Positions 43,357 through 54,116 of a stretch of DNA of 64,000 bases are shown here, piece after piece. How positions within the stretch are numbered: position 1 is the stretch's first letter; the number at the start of each line of letters is the position of its first letter. The DNA is from Candidatus Zixiibacteriota bacterium. GTDB taxonomy: Bacteria > Zixibacteria > MSB-5A5 > GN15 > FEB-12. The notes beneath the pieces were generated by a model. That model was not told the origin of the DNA, did no database searches, and saw nothing but the letters and a program-made list of their open reading frames with translations. The position numbers and the translations under genes are program-made. The stretch lies in assembly GCA_024280215.1 (NCBI GenBank), contig JAJRQO010000017.1, positions 1-64,000 on the forward strand, in the 5' to 3' direction.

Positions 43357-45516
43357 TTAAATAAAGGCAGCTTGCTGCTTCTCAAGTAAGACTCGCACCG
43401 ACGACTCGTCGCCAGTCATCAGTGTGAACTTCAACTCGATAGGCTCTCGTGAGACTTTCAAATATAACTGATTAACTATTGTTGTACCTTGGTAAACTTT
43501 TTCAAAGCCACCCTCGGAAAGCGAAACGGTAAATATCGGAAGATGCCATATATTCGTCTTCTGTTGTGAACATAACGCCACGCCAATATCACGATACTGA
43601 TCAACCATCGCAACGCTATGAACATCTTTATGCTCACCGACAGAATCAAGATACGATTTTTTCGGTTGGACGTTGTCAATCAACACAAACCTATCAATAG
43701 CATGTCCCGCCTGAAAATTAAAATTATTTTCAATCCCAAAATTAATATCTATTGGTGTGTCACAATCTGCTGAAATTTTGTAGCTCACATCTATCTGATT
43801 GGAGTCATCTGCGAAGGCAAAAGTCTTTTCAATTGTGCATCCGATAATATCATTTGCTCGTCGTAGGTTTCCATTACGAGTGAGGGTAACTCTGTTACCA
43901 TTTATTTTTGAATGGTATCTTTCAAGCACGAAGTCGCCATGCTCACCAAATGTGTTTGATTTGAATTTTTCAAAATCAACATCGTTTGTAAAAACATGAT
44001 CTATAAAACAGCGTTTGAGATACCAATCCTCAAAAAGAAAATCGGACAACCCTTCCTCTTTAGTCAGGACTAAATCATGAATCGATTTTGACTCGCCCGC
44101 ATTTTCTTCGGTGACGGCTTGTTCGAGTTTGAGATGGTAGCCCTCTTTACGACGGGTAAGAGTGTCGGTCAGTGAAAACTTTTTATCCAAAAGGGACAGT
44201 TCTATCATCGTCCCGCCTGAGTTCGGTTTAAACATCGATGTCAGTTTGTTTGTCTCAACGATAATTTCATCATGTCCATCCGAATCAAAATCGGTAGAAC
44301 TAATCTGTAGTTTCTTATTTACTAATTGTCGCATAAGCGACTCGGCTTCGACCAAGTGTGAATAAATCGCCGCTCGTATATGCGGAAGATACAACCCGCC
44401 AAAAACACCATGCCAATATGGACAATTGCATTGGGCAGCATACAAATTGTCTTGAGCTGATTTATAATTTTTTGACTTTTTATGTGCATCATGTAACGAT
44501 TGTAATTTATTTGAGATATATAGCATTTTTTTGTGCATGAAATTGACCTCTTCATACTTAGTCAAAAATCCCCGCCAATGTCCACCACGCACAAAACGAC
44601 CGTACGCTTCATCTTTGCCTTGGTCTTTTAAGTAGAGCTCAAATTTTTCATACTCAACAAATGGTTTGGCAGGAAGCGACCAATGCAACATCTCGGCATA
44701 CGACGCCGACGGCAGATACGCCCGTCCGACAGGTTCAGAATTTGCTACCTCAGAAAGTGGAACAATCTCAAGCCAGTCTGAATTTTCCATAACAGCATCG
44801 AAAAAGTTTTTCAACCATTTATCTCGATAACAATGTTCAAATGTCTTAGGCCATGAACCAAATTTTTCACCGTCGTCGGCATAGACAACCATGCCATTCG
44901 GATTTTTCTCGGCAAGTTGTTTTAATTCTGCAATCAGCTCATCGACAGTTCCAAATGGTATCAAGTAACGCATTTTTTTTGAAATCGGAAGTAGCGTAAG
45001 TTCTTTCCCCTCAAACTCAGTCACAAATGGACCAGTCAATTGTTCGCTATCAAAGCCAGCGTAAATAAAATGGGTATCATCAACAGGGATAAATTTGACC
45101 CCTGCTTGGTTGAGAATTTTCGGAAGATGTGGCTCCCATATTCGTTCGGTGAGCCAAGCACCATGTGTCGTTACGTCAAAACGATTCTTAATATAGTCAT
45201 CAAGTTTTTCAATCTGTCCGTATGAATCACGTTCTGGAATCGAAACTAAAATTGGTTCATAGTAGCCACCAGTCATCAGTTCGATTTGCCGAGATGCGAC
45301 TAATTTTTGAATCTGTTTGATATATTCTGGTTTGTGCTGTTCCTGCCAGTTCCATAAAATACCTGACTGATGCAGAGAAATTCGGATTTCTTGGTATTTT
45401 GAAAGTAAATCGGCAAATGGTTTGTATGCTCTTTGATGTGATTCATCAAAGACAAAGTCGAAATTTCCGACTGGCTGATGATTATGTAGCCCAATGGCAA
45501 GTTTGAATTTATTCAT
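43357..45516 (-). CDS. GH57 glycoside hydrolase (4-alpha-glucanotransferase/alpha-amylase type)
   Basis: 719 residues. The GH57 domain (about 1-300) has GLHNHQPVGNFD, the nucleophile E124 in WLTERIWEP and the acid/base D214 in YADDGEKFGSWP, positions almost identical to those of the Thermococcus litoralis enzyme (E123, D214). The rest is a beta-rich domain (DUF1925/1926-like) found in that enzyme group. It rearranges or cleaves alpha-1,4-glucans such as glycogen, in the cytoplasm. The exact specificity cannot be told. Confidence 0.92.
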   Translation of the reverse strand: MNKFKLAIGLHNHQPVGNFDFVFDESHQRAYKPFADLLSKYQEIRISLHQSGILWNWQEQHKPEYIKQIQKLVASRQIELMTGGYYEPILVSIPERDSYGQIEKLDDYIKNRFDVTTHGAWLTERIWEPHLPKILNQAGVKFIPVDDTHFIYAGFDSEQLTGPFVTEFEGKELTLLPISKKMRYLIPFGTVDELIAELKQLAEKNPNGMVVYADDGEKFGSWPKTFEHCYRDKWLKNFFDAVMENSDWLEIVPLSEVANSEPVGRAYLPSASYAEMLHWSLPAKPFVEYEKFELYLKDQGKDEAYGRFVRGGHWRGFLTKYEEVNFMHKKMLYISNKLQSLHDAHKKSKNYKSAQDNLYAAQCNCPYWHGVFGGLYLPHIRAAIYSHLVEAESLMRQLVNKKLQISSTDFDSDGHDEIIVETNKLTSMFKPNSGGTMIELSLLDKKFSLTDTLTRRKEGYHLKLEQAVTEENAGESKSIHDLVLTKEEGLSDFLFEDWYLKRCFIDHVFTNDVDFEKFKSNTFGEHGDFVLERYHSKINGNRVTLTRNGNLRRANDIIGCTIEKTFAFADDSNQIDVSYKISADCDTPIDINFGIENNFNFQAGHAIDRFVLIDNVQPKKSYLDSVGEHKDVHSVAMVDQYRDIGVALCSQQKTNIWHLPIFTVSLSEGGFEKVYQGTTIVNQLYLKVSREPIELKFTLMTGDESSVRVLLEKQQAAFI

Positions 45517-45576
45517 TATTTATTTTCTAACTTTATTATTGTTTATACAAAAAATACTATAGTCAGACTATCGGAA

Positions 45577-46503
45577 TTATTTGTTAAATTCTTTATTATC
45601 TAAAGAGTTATAGATTGCGATATAGTTGTCATAACGATATTGCGAAATAATCCGATTAGCGACAGCATCTTTAACGGCACATTTTGGTTCATGAATATGT
45701 ATGCAGGATGAAAATTTGCAATCCCCTTGATAAGCATCAAACTCACGGTAATAAAAGGGTAAATCTCTTTTGTCAAGTTCCCATAATCCCATCACTTTAA
45801 GCCCTGGTGAATCAACAATAAAACCTCCCGATGGAAGTTCATACAATTCTATCGAAGTCGTCGTGTGTTGTCCCTTATTGTTGTATGCTGAAACTTTTTT
45901 TGTTTTCAAATCCAAACCAGGGATTAGTTTATTCAGAAGTGTCGATTTGCCAACTCCCGAATGACCCGCAAAAAGTGTGCGATGGTCGACTAAATGCTTT
46001 TTTAACTCTTCAATGCCTGTATCATTTTCAGCAGAAGTCAAAAAGAGTTCGTAGCCGAGCGAGCGATAATCATTAAAAATCTGCTTGAAATCTTCAGGAT
46101 GTTCTAAATCTGATTTATTGATAACAATAAGCGGAACCATCTGACCAATCTGAGCAGCAATGACAAACCTGTCGATTAAACCAGTTTTGAGTGGTGGATC
46201 TGTTACCGAAACGACAATTCCAAGACGGTCTAAATTGGCGGCGATTATTTGCAGTTTATCTTCGATACCCTTGGATGGGCGACCGAAATTTGATCTACGA
46301 GGCAGGACTTCTTCGATAATGCCACGACCATTTTCAGTCAGCGTAAGCAGGACATCATCACCCACCGCGACAGGCGTGGTCGATTGTGCATCGGATTTGA
46401 CTTTCTGGCGAACTTCGCATTTGATACGGTTTCGTTCTTCGGTTCGCACTTCAAAAAGACGTGCTGATGTGGCAACTACAATGCCTTTTAAAAATTCACT
46501 CAT
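45577..46503 (-). CDS. rsgA: RsgA, ribosome small-subunit-dependent GTPase
   Basis: About 308 residues. OB-fold N-domain, then a circularly permuted GTPase: G4 (NKSDL) comes before G1 (GHSGVGKSTLLNKL) and G3 (DSPGL), and the C-terminal zinc site is C-x4-C-x-H-x5-C (CKFSSCIHIHEPKC). It helps mature the 30S subunit. I prefer MSEFLKG at 46503 over an ORF start 36 bp upstream. Confidence 0.95.
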   Translation of the reverse strand: MSEFLKGIVVATSARLFEVRTEERNRIKCEVRQKVKSDAQSTTPVAVGDDVLLTLTENGRGIIEEVLPRRSNFGRPSKGIEDKLQIIAANLDRLGIVVSVTDPPLKTGLIDRFVIAAQIGQMVPLIVINKSDLEHPEDFKQIFNDYRSLGYELFLTSAENDTGIEELKKHLVDHRTLFAGHSGVGKSTLLNKLIPGLDLKTKKVSAYNNKGQHTTTSIELYELPSGGFIVDSPGLKVMGLWELDKRDLPFYYREFDAYQGDCKFSSCIHIHEPKCAVKDAVANRIISQYRYDNYIAIYNSLDNKEFNK

Positions 46504-46553
46504 ATACCGAAACGTATGACAGAGACTGTCTAATGACAAGCGGAATTTTATGC

Positions 46554-48242
46554 TTATTCAGCATTCGGTTTATTTGGAGAAATAACTAATTTGTAAACCC
46601 GCTTTTTCTTCTCTGTCATAAAGAGGGTAAGATTATCCGACTCATCAAATTCATCAAAGCCTATAAAATCCGTGTATCTCTGAAATACTTTACCGTTGAT
46701 GATTAAGTCTGCTTTGCTGAATTTTTCATCATCATCGTACATATAGCCAAGATGAACGACAATCGACCCATCGGATGAGAAAAGTGGTTCGCTCATATAT
46801 TCATATTTGATTGTATCCTGTGTGGGAGAAATAAAAGACCATGAAACATTTTCAATCTCATTGTCAACTTTCTTATACTCTCTGGAATAAAAATAGAAAT
46901 CCGATGTGATCGGATAAAATTCTCCATAATACTGATGAATATTTGAACTACAAATAAGAGAATCATCAAGAAAAAGATGTTCTGATTCATCACGGTTGAC
47001 AATGACATAAGATAGATGAAGATTATCATCTGAATAACCAAGGTCTGTTATGGAAATCGCTCTTCTGGTATATTGTGCGTCAATTATTTTTTCTTTGTCA
47101 TCAAAAGTTTTTATAAAAAATTTATTCCCTTTTTTGGCTGTAAATGAACATTGGTTGCCATCATTAAATTCAAAAGAAAATGTGGTATCGTACGGTCCAT
47201 AGGTTGTGTCAACTGTTTCGACAAAGTGGTCATAGTTCATAACAGTCTGCATCAGAAATTCATAAGAACTATCAAAAAACATGAAACCATAAATATTTCT
47301 ATAACCACCAAGTTCCTGATAGAAAGAACCAACACTAACATCATTAGTTTGTTTATAATAATTTTTTGATTTTTTTCCAGAAAATTCACCACCGTACATA
47401 CCATTTTTTTCAGTCGCAATCACTAAATAACAGGTATCATTGCGATATGCGGTATATGCGACTTTTTTGGAGTCATCGGTAAAGATAGGACCAATTTTAC
47501 AGTCCTGATATGAGGGTCCTCTGCCGCCATTTATAACTAAAAAACTTTTTCTCCCTTTTTTGACAAGTGAAGCCCAATGTTTTTTATTCGGACTCCATGT
47601 CACAGGGATTGAGCCTAACAATTTGTCAAATTTATATTCGGTTGAATCAACAACGATAATACGACGAGGTTTACTACTGAGCGTGTTCCAGTTCTCTTTG
47701 AAATAGAGCAGATGCGAGCCATCTTGGTTATATTTCGGAAGGATCCATGGATCAAAATCTTTATTGATACGTTGGTTGTTAACATATAGATAAGACTTTC
47801 CTTTTGTCAAAACTCCATAAGCAACATCCTGACAATCTGGCGAAATAGTCGCAAAACCAACATATCTAAAAAATTTCTTTTTAAATGTTGGATAGTGAAT
47901 TGCATAAGTATCTCGTTTTTTAACTCGAATCGCAAAATGTTCTTTCTCATCACAAATAGCTACAACATCGCACTCATCTTCATTGGCACCCAGATTATAA
48001 ATATTGGTTTTGGTTACTTTGTAAGGCAAAATTTCAGCTTTTGTTGTATCAATAATGAGAGTGTCTTTCACACTGAGTGTGTCATTAGTCACAGATGTAT
48101 CATTATTAAATGATGGAGCAACTTTTGTTGAATCTACAATAACTTGCCCCAGTTTGATTTTTGATGAATCTTTTGAAACAGTCTCTATCCCATTAACAGA
48201 TTGTATAATAAACAAACCTATAAAAATAAATATATATTTCAT
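46554..48242 (-). CDS. Exported beta-propeller-like protein, unknown function
   Basis: About 562 residues. A signal peptide (KYIFIFIGLFIIQSVNG) is followed by a Ser/Thr/Asp-rich region and repeated blades with patterns such as DCQDVAYGVLTKGKSYLYVNNQ and GSHLLYFKENW, similar to WD40-like (PD40/TolB-type) propellers. No catalytic motif. GAGGG before the ATG at 48242 fixes the start. It is divergent from the lipoprotein trio and shares a 24-bp palindrome with it. Confidence 0.7.
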   Translation of the reverse strand: MKYIFIFIGLFIIQSVNGIETVSKDSSKIKLGQVIVDSTKVAPSFNNDTSVTNDTLSVKDTLIIDTTKAEILPYKVTKTNIYNLGANEDECDVVAICDEKEHFAIRVKKRDTYAIHYPTFKKKFFRYVGFATISPDCQDVAYGVLTKGKSYLYVNNQRINKDFDPWILPKYNQDGSHLLYFKENWNTLSSKPRRIIVVDSTEYKFDKLLGSIPVTWSPNKKHWASLVKKGRKSFLVINGGRGPSYQDCKIGPIFTDDSKKVAYTAYRNDTCYLVIATEKNGMYGGEFSGKKSKNYYKQTNDVSVGSFYQELGGYRNIYGFMFFDSSYEFLMQTVMNYDHFVETVDTTYGPYDTTFSFEFNDGNQCSFTAKKGNKFFIKTFDDKEKIIDAQYTRRAISITDLGYSDDNLHLSYVIVNRDESEHLFLDDSLICSSNIHQYYGEFYPITSDFYFYSREYKKVDNEIENVSWSFISPTQDTIKYEYMSEPLFSSDGSIVVHLGYMYDDDEKFSKADLIINGKVFQRYTDFIGFDEFDESDNLTLFMTEKKKRVYKLVISPNKPNAE

Positions 48243-48263
48243 AATTCCCTCGTAATCAATCAG

Positions 48264-48301
48264 TTGACATAACAAACATTATGGTATATATATACCATAA
48301 T
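48264..48301 (+). promoter_or_regulatory. Promoter overlapped by a perfect 24-bp palindrome
   Basis: TTGACA (48264-48269), 17-bp spacer, TATATA (48287-48292). The -10 lies within a perfect palindrome at 48278-48301 whose left half is ATTATGGTATAT. The intergenic region is only 98 bp and the palindrome lies near its middle, so a dimeric regulator bound here could control both divergent genes. Confidence 0.6.
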
Positions 48302-48340
48302 AAAATGATTATCAAGTGAATTCACGCAGGGAGAAATACG

Positions 48341-48922
48341 ATGCGCCTACAAAATAAACATATATTATTTCTATCTCTTACCATATCAATCTTTTTGCTC
48401 TTATCATGTACCACCTATCATCTGAAAACCCCTCCAAAAGGTAAAACAGGATCTTTTTATGAAAGAAACTCTGACCAGCTAAAAGCTGATAGCCGTTACG
48501 ATTTTTCTCGTTTAAAAGAAAATTATGGGTTAGTCCTTTTTAGTTATCAAGTAGAAGGAATGACAGGCTCAAGTTTTGGCACTAAACCAGAGATAAAAAC
48601 TGGTATACGTATCTGGGAAGAAAAGTTTTCTGATAAAGATTGGGAAATCAAACAAATAGAAAAAGATGTTGAATTGTGGGGGCAATCTACCTATGCGGGT
48701 AGTTATAGCTCTTCCCAATCGACAAAAGTCAAACTCGAAGTGACATTCCACAAAGGTCGAATTGTCTATGGTGGCAGAATGGTCGCATCGGACATTGGTG
48801 ATGATTTGGATATTGAAATGCATTTTGAAGAAGATTGTAATGAATTTCTCAAAATGTATGAAAATCAACTCAATGGAGTCAAAATAGATACCGCCTTGGT
48901 AAAATTTATTTCTAAATATTAG
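48341..48922 (+). CDS. Small lipoprotein, paralogue A
   Basis: 193 residues with a lipoprotein signal ending LLLSC (about 22). The body shares blocks with the gene at 49194: DSRYDFSRL, YGLVLFSY.xEG, GIRIWEEKF, GRIVYGGRMVASD and EEDC..FL. No known family recognised. First gene of a three-gene group after the palindromic promoter. Confidence 0.8.
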   Translation: MRLQNKHILFLSLTISIFLLLSCTTYHLKTPPKGKTGSFYERNSDQLKADSRYDFSRLKENYGLVLFSYQVEGMTGSSFGTKPEIKTGIRIWEEKFSDKDWEIKQIEKDVELWGQSTYAGSYSSSQSTKVKLEVTFHKGRIVYGGRMVASDIGDDLDIEMHFEEDCNEFLKMYENQLNGVKIDTALVKFISKY

Positions 48923-48935
48923 AGGGAGCTTTGTT

Positions 48936-49178
48936 ATGAATATTTTTATCTTTCTGCAACTTGGTTTAATTCTTACAGGAGCTATTTTTGCTTGGGTTGC
49001 GTCTACAAAAAGAACTCAGCTTCACCCCTACCACTCTAATTGTGATTCTGTACATCTGTTCAAACGTCAAAGCTGGTATACACAAACAGGCTACAAATTG
49101 CATCTAAGCGGATTCTTGATGATTTATGCTGGTTTTCTCTCTGGAGCTATTCATGGTTTTATTACTTTAACTTCGTAA
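48936..49178 (+). CDS. Small two-helix membrane protein between paralogous lipoproteins
   Basis: 80 residues, with membrane segments at about 4-24 and 58-78 and a His/Cys/Asn-containing loop between them. GAGGGAG precedes the ATG. It lies 13 bp after lipoprotein A and 15 bp before lipoprotein B. No family recognised. Confidence 0.7.
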   Translation: MNIFIFLQLGLILTGAIFAWVASTKRTQLHPYHSNCDSVHLFKRQSWYTQTGYKLHLSGFLMIYAGFLSGAIHGFITLTS

Positions 49179-49193
49179 GGATATTTAATACAT

Positions 49194-49832
49194 ATGAAAA
49201 TTCAACAATATGTTTTTGCCTTACTCATCTGTTGTCTGCTTTTCTTATCAACCTGTACAGGATATAAAATAAAAGAACCACCTATTGGAATAACCTATAA
49301 ATTTTACAGTCACAAACCTCAAGAAATCAGACCAAACTCAAAATATGATTTTTCTCGCTTACAAAATGGATATGGGCTTGTGATATTCAGCTACGATTTA
49401 GAAGGATTTAAAGGATATAGGATTGTAAATGTAGCGAATAAACAAGGTCTTCGAATTTGGGAGTATAAATTTATTGATACTGATGAGAATGAAAAAATTG
49501 TTACTGAGAGGGTTAACTTATTTTCCTACAAATCACTCAATAATACTGGTGCCCATTCGGCTTCTGCTGAAAAAGATGTAAAAAAAGATATAGCTGTGTC
49601 ATTTACATTTTTGAAAAATAAAATTGTCTACGGAGGCAGGATATTCGCCTCAGATTATGAAAATAGAGGTAAAATTTTCAATAATTTTGATGAAGATTGT
49701 TCTCAATTTTTGACAACATACTCCTCTTATCTTACAAATATCCCTATAGATACTGTTTTCATGAAAGTCTCAAAACCAAGCCCAAAAGAGAAAAAAGAAA
49801 AAAGGCTATTACGACCGATAAATTTCATGTAA
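49194..49832 (+). CDS. Small lipoprotein, paralogue B
   Basis: 212 residues, with a lipoprotein signal ending FLSTC (about 21). It is homologous to lipoprotein A (NSKYDFSRL, YGLVIFSY, GLRIWEYKF, KIVYGGRIFASD, DEDCSQFL) and adds a basic tail (SPKEKKEKRLLRP). The pair probably arose by duplication around the small membrane protein. Function unknown. Confidence 0.8.
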   Translation: MKIQQYVFALLICCLLFLSTCTGYKIKEPPIGITYKFYSHKPQEIRPNSKYDFSRLQNGYGLVIFSYDLEGFKGYRIVNVANKQGLRIWEYKFIDTDENEKIVTERVNLFSYKSLNNTGAHSASAEKDVKKDIAVSFTFLKNKIVYGGRIFASDYENRGKIFNNFDEDCSQFLTTYSSYLTNIPIDTVFMKVSKPSPKEKKEKRLLRPINFM

Positions 49833-49883
49833 TTTATTTTCATTCTTGCCTAAATAATTGAATTTTTGTATCCTATCAACGGT

Positions 49884-49889
49884 ATAATA
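49884..49889 (+). promoter_or_regulatory. Candidate -10 box of secA
   Basis: A consensus TATAAT 21 bp before the secA ATG, with no well-placed -35 (TTGAAT is 19 bp upstream). Low certainty. Confidence 0.3.
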
Positions 49890-49910
49890 TAAAAAATAGA
49901 TAGGAAAAAT

Positions 49911-52889
49911 ATGCTTGGTAATATAATAAAAAAGATGTTCGGTACTAAAGATGAGCGGGATGTAAAAAAAGTCCAACCTCTTGTAGATGAAATCAATGAA
50001 CACTTCAAATCGTATGAGTCACTCACCGATGAACAGCTGATAGCTAAAACTGACGAATTCAAGAAACGTCTCGCTGACGGCGAAACAACCGATGATATCC
50101 TTCCTGAAGCATTTGCGGTTGTCAAAGATGCTGCCCGTCGTCATTGTGGTAAATCATGGTCGGTCGTTGATATCGATGTTGAATGGAATATGGTGCACTT
50201 TGACGTACAGTTAATTGGTGGTATCGCTCTCCATCAGGGAAAAATCTCCGAAATGGCAACTGGTGAAGGTAAAACTTTGGTTGCGACTTTGGCAACATAT
50301 CTCAATGCTTTAACTGGCAAAGGCGTCCACATTGTGACCGTCAACGATTATCTCGCCCGTCGTGATAGCGAATGGATGGGACAGATTTACGAATTTTTAG
50401 GGCTAACAGTTGGTGTAATTCAAAATCAGATGACCAACGCTCAACGTAAACTAAAATACGAATGCGATATCACTTTTGGGACTGCCAACGAGTTTGGATT
50501 TGATTATCTCCGTGACAACATGGCACAAACCGCCGAAGATAGAGTGCATCGTAATTATCATTATGCAATTATCGATGAGGTTGATTCGATTCTTATCGAT
50601 GAGGCACGTACCCCACTTATTATTTCTGGTACCGTTGAACATTCATCTCATGACCGTTATCGTCAAATGAAACCAACTGTTGCAAATCTTGTTCGCAAAC
50701 AAGCGATGTTAATTAACGACATGATTGGAAAAGCGGAAAAAATTATTTACACCGAAGGCGGTGCGGAACATGAAGAGTTATTTGAAGCGGGTACATTGTT
50801 ACTTGCTGCCAACCGTGGTGCTCCTAAAAATAAAAAATTACTCAAAGTTCTCAAAGAAACTGGAATGAAAAAACTTCTTTCAGATGTTGAGGGCGATTAT
50901 ATCCGTGATAAAAAATTAAACGAAATTGATGACCGTCTCTACTACTTCATAGACGAACGTGAACACTCAATTGCTCTTACCGATTTAGGTACCGAACAAC
51001 TAACACCTGAAGAACAAGCACTTTTTGAAATACCAGATATTTCGACGATGCTTTCAGAACTTGAAGGAGATGATTCTCTTTCCGCAGAAGAACGCCAGAA
51101 AAAATCTGAAGAAGTCTATGCGATGCATTCTAACAAGTCTGAAAAAGTTCACGCCATCAACCAACTGCTTCGTGCCTATTCTCTCTATGAAAAAGATTCC
51201 GAATATGTACTACAAGATGGAAAGGTGATGATTGTTGATGAATTCACAGGTCGTGTTCTTCCTGGGCGTCGTTACTCCGATGGTCTACATCAGTCTATCG
51301 AAGCGAAAGAAAATGTTCGCATTGAAGCCGAAACACAAACCCTCGCTTCAGTAACGTTACAAAACTTCTATCGTATGTATGACAAACTCGCAGGCATGAC
51401 TGGTACCGCTGAAACTGAAGCACAAGAATTTTTTGATATTTACAAAATGGATGTGATGGTGATTCCACCAAATCAGACCATCATTCGTGATGATCAGGAA
51501 GACCAGATTTTCAGAACACGTCGTGAAAAATATAATGCTATTGTCAAAGAAGTTCGTGAACGAAATGAAAAAGGTCAACCTGTCTTAGTTGGTACTGTCA
51601 CTGTTGATGTCTCGGAAACTCTTTCTCGTATGCTCAAGCGTGCGGGTATTAAACACAACGTTCTCAACGCAAAACAACATCAGTCGGAAGCAGAAATTGT
51701 TACCAATGCTGGTAAACTTGGTGGTGTGACTATCGCTACCAACATGGCTGGACGTGGTACTGATATTCGTCTCGGTGAGGGTGTCATAGAATTGGGTGGC
51801 TTACATATAGTTGGTACTGAACGTCATGAATCCCGTCGTATTGATCGTCAGCTTCGTGGTCGTGCAGGTCGTCAGGGTGACCCAGGGTCATCCCTCTTTT
51901 TCCTCTCACTTGAAGATGACCTTATGCGTCTCTTTGGTGGTGACAAACTTGGTTCAATTATGGATAAGCTTGGTATTGAAGATGGCGAAGTTATTGCACA
52001 CAAGATGGTAACATCGGCAATCGAAAGAGCACAGAAAAAAATCGAAGCACAGAACTATGCTATTCGGAAACATACTCTTGAATATGATGATGTTATGAAC
52101 GTCCAGCGTAAATGGATTTATGAGCGTCGTCTTGCCGCTCTTGAGAGAGAATCTATCAAGGATGAAGTAGTAGAACTAATCGAAGAAGTTTTAGAAGGTA
52201 TGATTGATGAGCATTGTCCAGAAAAATCTTATCCTGAAGAGTGGAACCTAAAAGGGCTACAAGAAGACTTGACAAAAACGTATCTTCTCAATGTACAGTT
52301 TAAAGAAGATGATTATAAAAAACTAACTCATGAATCGCTCAAAGAAAATGTCCTAAAAGCGGTCATGCATATTTATACCCAAAAAGAAACTGCCTATGGT
52401 GAAGAAGTCATGCGACATCTTGAAAAATACGCAGTACTCTCAACCATCGATCAACATTGGCGCGATCATCTTGCCGAGATTGAAGAACTTCGAGCGGGTA
52501 TCGGACTTCGGGCGCATCATGGTGCTTTGGGTAAACCGATTGATATTTATAAAAAAGAAGCCTTTGGTATTTTTGAACAATTGATTAGCGATGTTGATAA
52601 AGAAATTGTGAACTTGGTTTACAAACTACAAGTCAATGTTCCTGAAAGTCAAAAAAGTTCAGTTGCTATGAATGCCTCGCATCAAGATGCATCCAACATG
52701 GGTTACGCCGCGGGTCAAGCAGCCGCACAGGCTCAAGGACAAAGTGGTAACAACCCAGTCGCTAAAGCATCACAAGCGGGCAACCAAGCACAGACGATTA
52801 AGAGAGACGCACCAAAAGTTGGTCGCAACGATCCATGTCCATGTGGCTCAGGCAAAAAATACAAAAAATGCCACGGTGCTGCTGGATAA
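49911..52889 (+). CDS. secA: SecA, preprotein translocase ATPase
   Basis: 992 residues. Walker A GEGKT (118-122), Walker B-type [13 protein letters not shown], the second nucleotide-binding fold ([14 protein letters not shown] and [18 protein letters not shown]), the helical wing/scaffold ([14 protein letters not shown]), an Ala/Gln-rich linker and a C-terminal zinc site [14 protein letters not shown] for SecB or ribosome. It drives Sec-dependent export, used by the many signal-peptide proteins here. Confidence 0.98.
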   Translation: MLGNIIKKMFGTKDERDVKKVQPLVDEINEHFKSYESLTDEQLIAKTDEFKKRLADGETTDDILPEAFAVVKDAARRHCGKSWSVVDIDVEWNMVHFDVQLIGGIALHQGKISEMATGEGKTLVATLATYLNALTGKGVHIVTVNDYLARRDSEWMGQIYEFLGLTVGVIQNQMTNAQRKLKYECDITFGTANEFGFDYLRDNMAQTAEDRVHRNYHYAIIDEVDSILIDEARTPLIISGTVEHSSHDRYRQMKPTVANLVRKQAMLINDMIGKAEKIIYTEGGAEHEELFEAGTLLLAANRGAPKNKKLLKVLKETGMKKLLSDVEGDYIRDKKLNEIDDRLYYFIDEREHSIALTDLGTEQLTPEEQALFEIPDISTMLSELEGDDSLSAEERQKKSEEVYAMHSNKSEKVHAINQLLRAYSLYEKDSEYVLQDGKVMIVDEFTGRVLPGRRYSDGLHQSIEAKENVRIEAETQTLASVTLQNFYRMYDKLAGMTGTAETEAQEFFDIYKMDVMVIPPNQTIIRDDQEDQIFRTRREKYNAIVKEVRERNEKGQPVLVGTVTVDVSETLSRMLKRAGIKHNVLNAKQHQSEAEIVTNAGKLGGVTIATNMAGRGTDIRLGEGVIELGGLHIVGTERHESRRIDRQLRGRAGRQGDPGSSLFFLSLEDDLMRLFGGDKLGSIMDKLGIEDGEVIAHKMVTSAIERAQKKIEAQNYAIRKHTLEYDDVMNVQRKWIYERRLAALERESIKDEVVELIEEVLEGMIDEHCPEKSYPEEWNLKGLQEDLTKTYLLNVQFKEDDYKKLTHESLKENVLKAVMHIYTQKETAYGEEVMRHLEKYAVLSTIDQHWRDHLAEIEELRAGIGLRAHHGALGKPIDIYKKEAFGIFEQLISDVDKEIVNLVYKLQVNVPESQKSSVAMNASHQDASNMGYAAGQAAAQAQGQSGNNPVAKASQAGNQAQTIKRDAPKVGRNDPCPCGSGKKYKKCHGAAG

Positions 52890-52969
52890 AATTTGTCGAC
52901 TTGAACATGTCGAAAGTATTTTCCATAAATATCATTCTCTACTTGATAGGGATTCCAGTAAAATTGTAA

Positions 52970-52994
52970 GGGCGGTTTGCAAACCGCTCTTTTT
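52970..52994 (+). terminator. secA terminator
   Basis: Perfect palindrome GCGGTTTGCAAACCGC (52972-52987), then T-rich TCTTTTTCT. The module GTAAGGGCGG.. resembles the GTAGGG-hairpin repeats, so a repeat may have been recruited as a terminator. Confidence 0.7.
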
Positions 52995-53150
52995 CTATAC
53001 AATAAATTGTTTTCTATGAAATTCATCAAAATTTAGTTTAACCTCTTACTAATAATAATAATTTTAATAATAGTCTAATTAACTACATCTTCATATAATA
53101 CATAAAGAGTATATGACTCACGAAAATAAAATATTTGAATGGAGAAAATT

Positions 53151-53639
53151 ATGTTTATAAAAAAATTAATCTTATCGTTCGTTTTCATTTTAGTTTTACA
53201 AATACCAGTAGTAGCCCAAAACTTTCATGGAAAAGATTCGTCACATGTAAAGCCGATGCATTTAAAACTGCCTGACAATGTAAAATCGGTTGTCATTGAC
53301 GAAATGAATACAATTTCTCGTCTGATGGGATTTCTCCTTGAATATGTAGCCAAAGGAGATGCCAAAAATGCATCATCTACTGCTCTTGAAATCAGAGATA
53401 CCAATCTAAAACAAAAATTCAACTCGCGCGAGATTAAAGAAATTATGAAAATTCTCCCGAAAGGTTTTATCAAGTTTGATCAAAAATTTCATATGACTGC
53501 CAATGATATCGCAGTTGCTGTAGATTCAAATGATTTTAAAACTGCAATAAATTTGTATTCTGAAATGACACAACTTTGTTATAGTTGCCACTCAACTTAT
53601 GCAACTGAACGGTTTAAAAACTTAAAAGAAAAAAAATAA
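53151..53639 (+). CDS. Exported monohaem c-type cytochrome
   Basis: 162 residues with a signal peptide (KKLILSFVFILVLQIPVVAQ). The body is helical, and the single haem motif CYSCH lies near the C-terminus (about 144-148), the arrangement of class II (cytochrome c'-like) four-helix cytochromes. I start it at the second ATG (53151) because GGAG lies 6 nt before it. It is followed, 18 bp on, by the DUF2147 gene. Confidence 0.78.
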   Translation: MFIKKLILSFVFILVLQIPVVAQNFHGKDSSHVKPMHLKLPDNVKSVVIDEMNTISRLMGFLLEYVAKGDAKNASSTALEIRDTNLKQKFNSREIKEIMKILPKGFIKFDQKFHMTANDIAVAVDSNDFKTAINLYSEMTQLCYSCHSTYATERFKNLKEKK

Positions 53640-53657
53640 GCTTAGATCGATAATATC

Positions 53658-54116
53658 ATGAAAAAAATAAAACTGACTACTTTACTTTTACTCACCCTCC
53701 TCTTTTCGTTCTCAATACTTAATGCTACCGATGTAAAACCTGATGACATCATTGGCACTTGGTTGATTGAAGAGGATGACAAACCAATAGAAAAGATTGA
53801 AATTTATAAAACCAACGATTTGTTTTTTGGAAAAATTGTATGGATGTATCAGGAAGATTCCACCGCTTCTCCATTGTTAGATATAAAAAACGGTAAGAAA
53901 GAATTAAAGAACCGTCAATTACTCGGACTGGAAATTTTGAAAAATTATAAATTTGATGGAAAGAAAACCTGGAAAGATGGCAAGCTCTATGCACATCGTA
54001 AAGGGAGAACCGTCTCACCAAAGTTAACCCTTATAGATTATAACCACTTAAAGGTTCAAGTAAAGATTCTCTTTATCAAAAAGACTTTCACCTGGACCCG
54101 CGTGACAACAGAATAA
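53658..54116 (+). CDS. Exported DUF2147 protein
   Basis: 152 residues: signal peptide, then a small beta-barrel-like domain with IIGTWLIEEDDKPIEKIEIY, ILKNYKFDGKKTWKDGKLY and a Trp-Thr-Arg end, as in DUF2147. Members are periplasmic proteins of unknown role. It probably shares a transcript with the cytochrome. Confidence 0.8.
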   Translation: MKKIKLTTLLLLTLLFSFSILNATDVKPDDIIGTWLIEEDDKPIEKIEIYKTNDLFFGKIVWMYQEDSTASPLLDIKNGKKELKNRQLLGLEILKNYKFDGKKTWKDGKLYAHRKGRTVSPKLTLIDYNHLKVQVKILFIKKTFTWTRVTTE

